A stretch of 64,000 bases of DNA, taken from the NCBI GenBank assembly GCA_963786765.1, contig CAWBAJ010000013.1, positions 124,001 to 188,000 on the forward strand, in the 5' to 3' direction. Every line of letters starts with the position of its first letter. The first letter of the stretch is position 1. The DNA is from DATKNA01 sp963786765. Lineage in GTDB: Bacteria > Actinomycetota > Actinomycetes > Actinomycetales > Kineosporiaceae. The translations under genes and the position numbers were made by a program. Positions 59,289 through 64,000 of the stretch are shown here, in pieces. The notes beneath the pieces were generated by a model that saw nothing but the letters and a program-made list of their open reading frames with translations, did not search any database and was not told where the DNA came from.

Positions 59289-60434
59289 TCACCCGATGCT
59301 CTTCGCCCAGTTGTCCTTGAGGTACGCCGCCGCCTTGTCGCTCTGCGCCTGCGTGAGCAGCACCGGCGTTCCGGTGGTCTTCGGCAGGGCGCTCAGAGCC
59401 GTCTTGTCGATCGTGCTCGACTTCGTCATGGCGTCGGCACGGACCGGGCGCGCTCCGCCGGCGAGCCACAGGTTCTGCCCCTGGTCGCTGTAGAGGAACT
59501 CCTCCCACAGCCGCGCGGCGGCCGGGTGTGGGGCCTCCTTGTTGATGGCCTGCACGTAGAAGCCGCCGTACACCGCGTTCTGCGGGACCACGGTCTTCCA
59601 GTCGATGTTCGTGCCCTGCAGCGACTTGCCCTGGGCGACGTTGAGGTAGTCCCAGTCGATGACGACCGGCGTCTGTCCGGCCTTCACGGTGGCGGGTGTC
59701 GGGTCCACGGGCAGGAAGTTGCCGGCGGCCTTGAGCTTCTTGAAGAACTCGACGCCGGGGGAGATGTCGTCGGCGGAACCGCCGTTCGCCAGCGAGGCCA
59801 TCATGACGCCGCCGAAGGCCGCCCCCGCCTGGGTCGGGTCGCCGTTGAGCGCGACCTTGCCCTTGTACTCGGGCTTGAGCAGGTCGGCGACGGTGGCGGG
59901 CGCGGGCACGACCTTGGAGTTGTAGCCGATCGACATGTAGCCGCCGTAGTCGTTGACCCAAAGGCCGCCCGCGTCCTTGAGGTTCGCGGGGACGTCGGCG
60001 AACGTCGCCACCTTGTAGGGCGCGAACATCGCGGTGCTCGTGGCTGCCACGGCCTGCCCGAGGTCGAAGACGTCCGGCGCGGTCGACTGTCCCTTCAGCG
60101 TGTTCGCGGCGTTGATCTCGTCCTTGCTGCTCGCGTCGGGCTGGGCGGACGTGACCTTGATCTGCGGGTACTTCTGCTTGAACGCGTCGATGATCGCCCC
60201 GTAGTTCGCCCAGTCCGGCGGCAGCGCGATGACGTTGAGCGTGCCCTCCTTGTTCGCGGCGGCGACGAGGGCGTCCATCCCGCCGAGGGCCTGGGCGCTG
60301 GTGGCGGCGGCGGCGGAGACCCCGCCGCCGGAGCTGGTCGACGTCGAGGTGCTCGAGGTGGGCGGTGAGCAGGCGGAGACGGCCGCGAGACCCGCCCCGG
60401 CAAGGGCGACGGCGGCGACGGAGAACAGGCGCAT
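59289..60434 (-). CDS. ABC transporter substrate-binding lipoprotein
   Basis: 381 residues. The signal peptide ends in a lipobox VSAC, so the mature protein is lipid-anchored outside the membrane. A Ser/Thr-rich linker is followed by a type II binding fold (KEGTLNVIALPPDWANYGAI; SIGYNSKVVPAPATVADLLKP; TPVVIDWDYLNVAQG). The family takes polyamines, iron or phosphonates; the ligand is not clear. First gene of the operon. In the 201 bases upstream I see no clear promoter or gene. Confidence 0.9.
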   Translation of the reverse strand: MRLFSVAAVALAGAGLAAVSACSPPTSSTSTSTSSGGGVSAAAATSAQALGGMDALVAAANKEGTLNVIALPPDWANYGAIIDAFKQKYPQIKVTSAQPDASSKDEINAANTLKGQSTAPDVFDLGQAVAATSTAMFAPYKVATFADVPANLKDAGGLWVNDYGGYMSIGYNSKVVPAPATVADLLKPEYKGKVALNGDPTQAGAAFGGVMMASLANGGSADDISPGVEFFKKLKAAGNFLPVDPTPATVKAGQTPVVIDWDYLNVAQGKSLQGTNIDWKTVVPQNAVYGGFYVQAINKEAPHPAAARLWEEFLYSDQGQNLWLAGGARPVRADAMTKSSTIDKTALSALPKTTGTPVLLTQAQSDKAAAYLKDNWAKSIG

Positions 60435-60635
60435 GACAAGGACCTTCCTGACAGGACCGGGGCGCGCGAGCGCACGACCCCGTGACCGTAGGAGCTCGCG
60501 GACAGGCGGGATCGTCCCACGACGGTTTGCCGGGTGAACAGGACGTGACGTCTCGATCCCGTTGCGGTGCGCGGCGACGCGATCCCGCTTGTCCCACCTT
60601 GCCCCGGCTCGTCCGGTCCGTTGCGTCCTCCCTGG

Positions 60636-60851
60636 TCAGTCCTTGTGCAGGGCCGAGGGCTTGTGCACCGCTTCGCCGCCGGATTTCTCGCTCCGCACCA
60701 GGTACTGGGGGTCGTCCTTCGAGGCGCGCACCGTGCGCCCCGCCGCCTCGGTGTCCTCCGTGATCTTCTTCTCCACCTCGCCTTCCGCGGTTCCGCCGTG
60801 AGAGTTCCACGAGACGTGGTCGCCGGTCCTGAATTCCTCGTCCTTCGCCAT
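60636..60851 (-). CDS. DUF2945 small protein
   Basis: 71 residues: FRTGDHVSWNSHGGTAEGEV and KITEDTEAAGRTVRASKDDPQYLVRSEKSGGEAVHKP (split here) match the DUF2945 / Tudor-like family start to end. ATG 60851, with GGGAGAC upstream. Divergent from the MOSC gene. Function unknown. Confidence 0.85.
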   Translation of the reverse strand: MAKDEEFRTGDHVSWNSHGGTAEGEVEKKITEDTEAAGRTVRASKDDPQYLVRSEKSGGEAVHKPSALHKD

Positions 60852-60902
60852 GTCTCCCGGGTGCCCCGCCGGGCTCCGGGCACGCCCGGTCAAACTTGGG
60901 GT

Positions 60903-61629
60903 ATGTCGAAGGGCTTGGTGGTGGGCGTGGTGACCCGCCTGTATGGGTACCCGGTGAAGTCGGTGCTCGGCGAGCGGCTCGAAGAGGCGGCGGTCGAACC
61001 GCCGTGGCCTCGAGGGCGACCGGCTGTGGGCCGTCTACACGCCCGACGGCGGCATCGGCAGCGGGAAGAACTCGACACGGTTCCGCCGGGTCGACGGACT
61101 CTTTCGGCTGCGCGCCACCTCGGACGGCGACGCGCCCTGGCTGCACCTGCCGGACGGCCGCGCCGTGCGGGTGGACGACCCGGCGGCCGGCACCGCGCTC
61201 AGCGCCCTGCTCGGGCGGCCACTGGAGCTGCGGACGGAGACGACCGTGCCGCACCACGACGACTCGCCCCTGCACCTCGTGACGACGACGGGCCTCGCCA
61301 CGCTGGGCGGGACGCTGGGCCACGACGTGGACGTGGCCCGCTTCCGCCCGAACGTCGTCGTCGACTCCCTCGGCGCGGGGCTGGCCGAGGGCTACCCCGA
61401 GGACCGCTGGATCGGCCGCGAGCTCGCCGTCGGCGAAGAGGTCGTGCTCGGGATCGACGCCGCCATGCCCCGCTGCGTCATGGTGACTGCCGAGCAGGGG
61501 GACCTGCCGCCGGACCCGGCGGTGCTGACCACGCTCGGGCGGGTCCACGATGTCGACTTCGGCGTGCAGGCGTCCGTCGTCCGCCACGGGGTCGTTCGCG
61601 AGGGCGACGAGGTCCGGCTGCTGCCCTGA
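60903..61629 (+). CDS. MOSC-domain protein, one frameshift
   Basis: About 241 residues. N-terminal beta-barrel start VTRLYGYPVKSVLGERLEEA. An extra C near 61006 breaks the frame; without it the protein reads VERRGLEGDRLWAVYTPDG. The C-terminal MOSC core is FRPNVVVDS and AMPRCVMVTAEQGDLP, with the Cys expected to bind sulfur or molybdenum cofactor. Likely related to molybdenum-cofactor enzymes such as YcbX; substrate unknown. Confidence 0.83.
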
Positions 61630-61645
61630 GGCCCGGCGGCTCGCT

Positions 61646-61771
61646 GTGTCGGCCCAGACCGGGGTGTCGGCCCAGACCGGGGTGGCCGCCCAGACCGGGG
61701 TGGCCGCCCAGATCGGCGTGTCCGCCCAGATCGGCGTGTCCGCCCGCATCGGCGTGTCCGCCCAGACGAGG
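61646..61771. repeat. 18-bp minisatellite, seven copies
   Basis: Units of GTGTCGGCCCAGACCGGG and close variants start at 61646 and every 18 bases to 61754. The array lies between the MOSC and DUF4349 genes. All frames are open through it, but nothing supports translation. Confidence 0.9.
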
Positions 61772-61812
61772 ACCACTGTCAGTTGCGACCGTTGCCGTGA
61801 TTCAGTTGCGCA

Positions 61813-62597
61813 TCAGTGTACCGGTCGAACCAGGAAAGGCTGTTCTCCCATCCGAACACGCCGGGCGCTCAGCTCCCTGCGCCGGGGGAGGGGGGCGCGG
61901 AGGGGGTCGGCACGGGACGGCGCCGGCGCCGGAGCACCCACAGCAACGGGACCGCCGACGAGGACCAGGACGATCGCGAGCGGCAGCAGGGCCCCGAGCA
62001 CGGTAAGGACCACCGTCATGCTCGCGACCAAGGCCTGCCAGCCGCTGTCGAGTCCCTCGAGGAACGCGTTCCGCTTCTGCGGAGGGGCGGGAACGACCGC
62101 TGCGGCCGTGCGCAGGTCGACGCTCAGGGTGGCGAGGTCGGCGCTGTCGGCGAGGGCGGACGCCGTGCCTCGAGCGCCTCCAGGTCGGCCTCGCGCTTGG
62201 TCACCTCGGACTCGAGCAGGACGACGTCCTGCAGCGAGCCGGCCTTGCCCATCAGGGCCCGGATCCGCTCGACGCTGGCCCGCTGGGTGGCGACCCTGCT
62301 CTGCAGGTCGGCGAGGTCCCCGCGTGACGTCCTGGCGCGCTCGCCGACGGCTGAGCTCCTTCCCACGCCGGCAGCCCCGGTGATCTGCGCCAGCGCCTGG
62401 TCGACCGAGGACTCGGGGACGCGCAGCACGAGCAGCGACTGCCCGGGGTGCGCCGCAGCTGTTGCGAGCCGGGCGCCGTGCTCGAGGCGGTCGGGGCGCC
62501 GGTGCCGAGCCCGGCGTTCGCATCGCTCCCGAACGGTCCCAGGAAGGTTCCGGCGTCGGCGGTCCAGGAACGCCCCCAGCGCTCCGTCCACGTTCAT
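61813..62597 (-). pseudogene. DUF4349 protein, N-terminal part missing or scrambled
   Basis: The C-terminal two thirds are clear: GQSLLVLRVPESSVDQALAQ, a coiled coil (TSRGDLADLQSRVATQRASV; VTKREADLEALEARLRAL), then STVDLRTA-type beta strand, a membrane helix LVASMTVVLTVLGALLPLAIVLVL and a basic tail. An indel near 62165 splits it. The conserved first ~100 residues and lipoprotein signal of DUF4349 proteins are not found before 62597, though a one-base slip gives AGTFLGPFGSDANAGLGTG. So the 5' part is truncated or damaged. Confidence 0.65.
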
Positions 62598-62724
62598 TCG
62601 TCGATCGAGGAGCTGGATCGCGCAGCTGAATCGGACGCCTGGATCGGGCATGGATTGCCCGGACGCGGGGTACGCCGACAGTATCCGCGGGGCCACGTAG
62701 AGCGATGTAATTCAAGGTGGGAAG

Positions 62725-63102
62725 ATGGGACTTCTGAGGTCCACGCACGCGCGGTCGCAGCAGCAGCGAGCGCTGCGCACGCTGGACGACATCCTCACCG
62801 AGACCGGGGGCGTCCGGCTGCCCCCGCTGCGGTGGACCGTGGAGCCCACCAGCAGTCTCACCGGCCACGTCCCTCCGCTGGCGAGCGAGGACGAGATCCG
62901 GGAGCTGTTCGCGGCCTGGGCGGAGCTGCTCGGAGCCCGCACCCTCACCGAGTACGGTGCTGGCGACCGCACGATGCTGCGGGCCGTGGCCCCCCGGTGG
63001 GGGCTCTTCCACGTCTATGTCGTCGTCCAGGCCACCGTTCCCCGCGTGTTGACCGAGCATGCGGTCGAGGACGCCGACCAGCAGGTGCTGGGAATCGCCT
63101 GA
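62725..63102 (+). CDS. Hypothetical protein
   Basis: 125 residues from ATG 62725 with GGTGGGAAG upstream. Mixed alpha/beta; SEDEIRELFAAWAELLGARTL is a clear amphipathic helix and GLFHVYVVVQATVP a strand. No family recognised, no signal peptide. Confidence 0.6.
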   Translation: MGLLRSTHARSQQQRALRTLDDILTETGGVRLPPLRWTVEPTSSLTGHVPPLASEDEIRELFAAWAELLGARTLTEYGAGDRTMLRAVAPRWGLFHVYVVVQATVPRVLTEHAVEDADQQVLGIA

Positions 63103-63105
63103 CAG

Positions 63106-63130
63106 CCGGTCGGTGGATGGAGCCGACCGG
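63106..63130. terminator. 8-bp stem hairpin
   Basis: CCGGTCGG (63106-63113) pairs with CCGACCGG (63123-63130), loop of 9 bases, four bases after the preceding stop. No U-tract follows. Confidence 0.45.
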
Positions 63131-63218
63131 ACGGCGGTGCCGGGGGGGCCGACCCCACTAGCGTGACCGCAGGCTCCGCAGCTGCGGGGCCATACGGCCT
63201 CGTGAAGCGGGAGACGCC

Positions 63219-63575
63219 ATGAGCGGGTGCCGGTCCTGCGGCTACGTGGTGAGATCGACATCGCCGCGGTCACCCGCTTGCGCTCCACCTGGCTGGCCCT
63301 CGCCGACGCCCGGCGCTCCCATCGTCGTCGTCGACCTCTCCGCGGTGACGTTCATGGACGTCGCCGGGGTCGGCCTGCTCGCGGCGCTGGTGAACCGGCA
63401 GCACGTCCACGGCGGCAAGGTCCAGCTCCGTTCCGTCCCGGCCCAGGTCGGCCGGGTGCTCGAGCTGACCGGGCTCGCCGCGGCCATCCCGGTCGAGCCG
63501 CCCCAGCCGGAACGCCCCGCAGCAGGCGTCATCGACCTGCGCCGCCTCGAAGGCCAGAGGCAACTGCGGGACTGA
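63219..63575 (+). CDS. STAS-domain protein (anti-anti-sigma-like), frameshifted
   Basis: About 118 residues. Restored sequence: VPVLRLRGEIDIAAVTRLR, then PIVVVDLSAVTFMDVAGVGLLAAL and VQLRSVPAQVGRVLELTGLA. Breaks near 63228 and 63318. In anti-sigma antagonists the phosphorylated residue is the Ser in D-S-(S/T)-G; here the motif is MDVAGVG, so that Ser is absent. Confidence 0.75.
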   Translation: MSGCRSCGYVVRSTSPRSPACAPPGWPSPTPGAPIVVVDLSAVTFMDVAGVGLLAALVNRQHVHGGKVQLRSVPAQVGRVLELTGLAAAIPVEPPQPERPAAGVIDLRRLEGQRQLRD

Positions 63576-63596
63576 TCCGCCCCCAGGCGGGGGACG

Positions 63597-64000
63597 TCAC
63601 CGCTGCGCGACGTGCGACAGGGCTGCGGTGAAGGCTCCCGGCGGCGCGTCCACCCCACTGCATTCGCTCGTGGCGTCGCTCGTCGCCGATGGGCACGGCC
63701 GGTCCCGTGCGAGCGACCAGAAGGCGATGCCGCCGAGCCCTCGCGCCCGGGCGAGGGCTGCGAGCCGGTCGGCGTCCGCCAGCGTGAAGACCTCCGGGGC
63801 GACGTCGTTGCGGCCGATCATCGGGGTGACCCAGACGCGGCGCCACAGGGCGGCGCTGTCGGCGTCCGGCTCCATCCGCGCCATCGCGTTCTGGGCGGCG
63901 GAGGCGACGGTGATCGCGGTGGCCGCCGGGTCCGCCGGCACCTGGCCGTAGTTCATCGTCATGGCGTTGAGCGCGTCGATGCTCACCCCGGTGGCGTGGG
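63597..64000 (-). CDS. GH18-like glycosyl hydrolase (chitinase), C-terminal part, runs off window
   Basis: Partial; the start lies beyond the right edge. VSIDALNAMTMNYG contains the YxG-type strand of chitinase-like TIM barrels. VTPMIGRNDVAPEVFTLADA and GIAFWSLARDRPC fit the barrel end, and CSGVDAPPGAFTAAL the C-terminus. Catalytic residues are not in the visible part. Confidence 0.7.
   Translation of the reverse strand, partial: HATGVSIDALNAMTMNYGQVPADPAATAITVASAAQNAMARMEPDADSAALWRRVWVTPMIGRNDVAPEVFTLADADRLAALARARGLGGIAFWSLARDRPCPSATSDATSECSGVDAPPGAFTAALSHVAQR

Noticed and set aside
56265..60434. Spermidine/putrescine importer (potABCD)
   Set aside because: The domains fit polyamine, iron and phosphonate importers alike; no ligand-specific residue could be identified.
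61646..61771. CRISPR array
   Set aside because: Units are adjacent with no unique spacers, and no cas gene is present. It is a minisatellite.

Overview
The window is very GC-rich DNA with coding on both strands, dense genes, many GTG starts and many 4-base ATGA/GTGA overlaps. F420-dependent LLM oxidoreductase, a WXG100-like protein, BaeRF, TIGR04222 and DUF2786 proteins and actinobacterial-type 2-oxoacid dehydrogenase subunits all point to an actinobacterium. Gene content and the long-hairpin gene ends suggest Pseudonocardia or a close relative, but there is no rRNA or other marker here to settle it. I see no tRNA, rRNA, CRISPR array, prophage or insertion sequence.

Layout. 0-8.5 kb: a class A flavin monooxygenase, aminopeptidase N, an MFS exporter, a TMEM175-type channel, threonine aldolase and a BaeRF-family protein. 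8.7-10.5 kb: a WXG100-like small protein coupled to an alpha/beta hydrolase, a possible type VII substrate pair. 10.5-13.4 kb: an overlapping MBL-hydrolase / PaaI thioesterase / PaaH operon. 14.3-19.9 kb: a complete-looking 4-hydroxyproline catabolic operon (three-subunit D-hydroxyproline dehydrogenase, deaminase, epimerase, GntR regulator), with an inverted repeat just before the first ATG. 20-26.6 kb: DUF2786 protein, HisC/Pat aminotransferase, a NarL-type two-component system and an EamA exporter. 26.9-30.6 kb: E1-alpha, E1-beta and E2 of a 2-oxoacid dehydrogenase. 30.6-38.7 kb: tandem P-loop NTPase, AlkA-type glycosylase facing a WYL regulator, a 2OG-Fe(II) oxygenase, and LacZ. 38.7-45.8 kb: MarR / DHA2-MFS / His-rich ORF operon, nitrilase-family amidase, CopD-like protein, S9 peptidase. 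46-52.8 kb: acyl-CoA dehydrogenase, GlsB, PAP2, EamA, AI-2E family transporter, LLM oxidoreductase. 52.8-54.9 kb: the most interesting locus, described below. 55-64 kb: an artificial-looking junction, FAH hydrolase, a four-gene polyamine/iron-type ABC importer, DUF2945, MOSC, DUF4349, a STAS protein and the end of a GH18-like protein.

The best candidate for a little-described system is at 52824-54893 (minus strand). A TIGR04222-type membrane protein ends in a Gly/Cys-rich tail, overlaps by 4 bases a DUF692 (MNIO) multinuclear iron oxidase, which in turn overlaps a small helical partner. This is the layout expected of a RiPP-like pathway in which the oxidase modifies cysteines in the tail of a membrane-anchored substrate. 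Frameshifts hide both the tail and the oxidase N-terminus.

Quality. Many genes are broken by single-base indels, mostly insertions, concentrated in blocks (about 24.1-25.0, 27.0-37.3, 39.5-41.1, 44.8-47.5, 48.6-52.8 and 53.9-57.9 kb) with intact genes in between. Conserved motifs continue across every break, so I read these as sequence errors, not gene decay, and give full-length coordinates. A run of 15 G then 14 A at 55172-55200 joins two gene fragments of opposite strand and is probably a misjoin.
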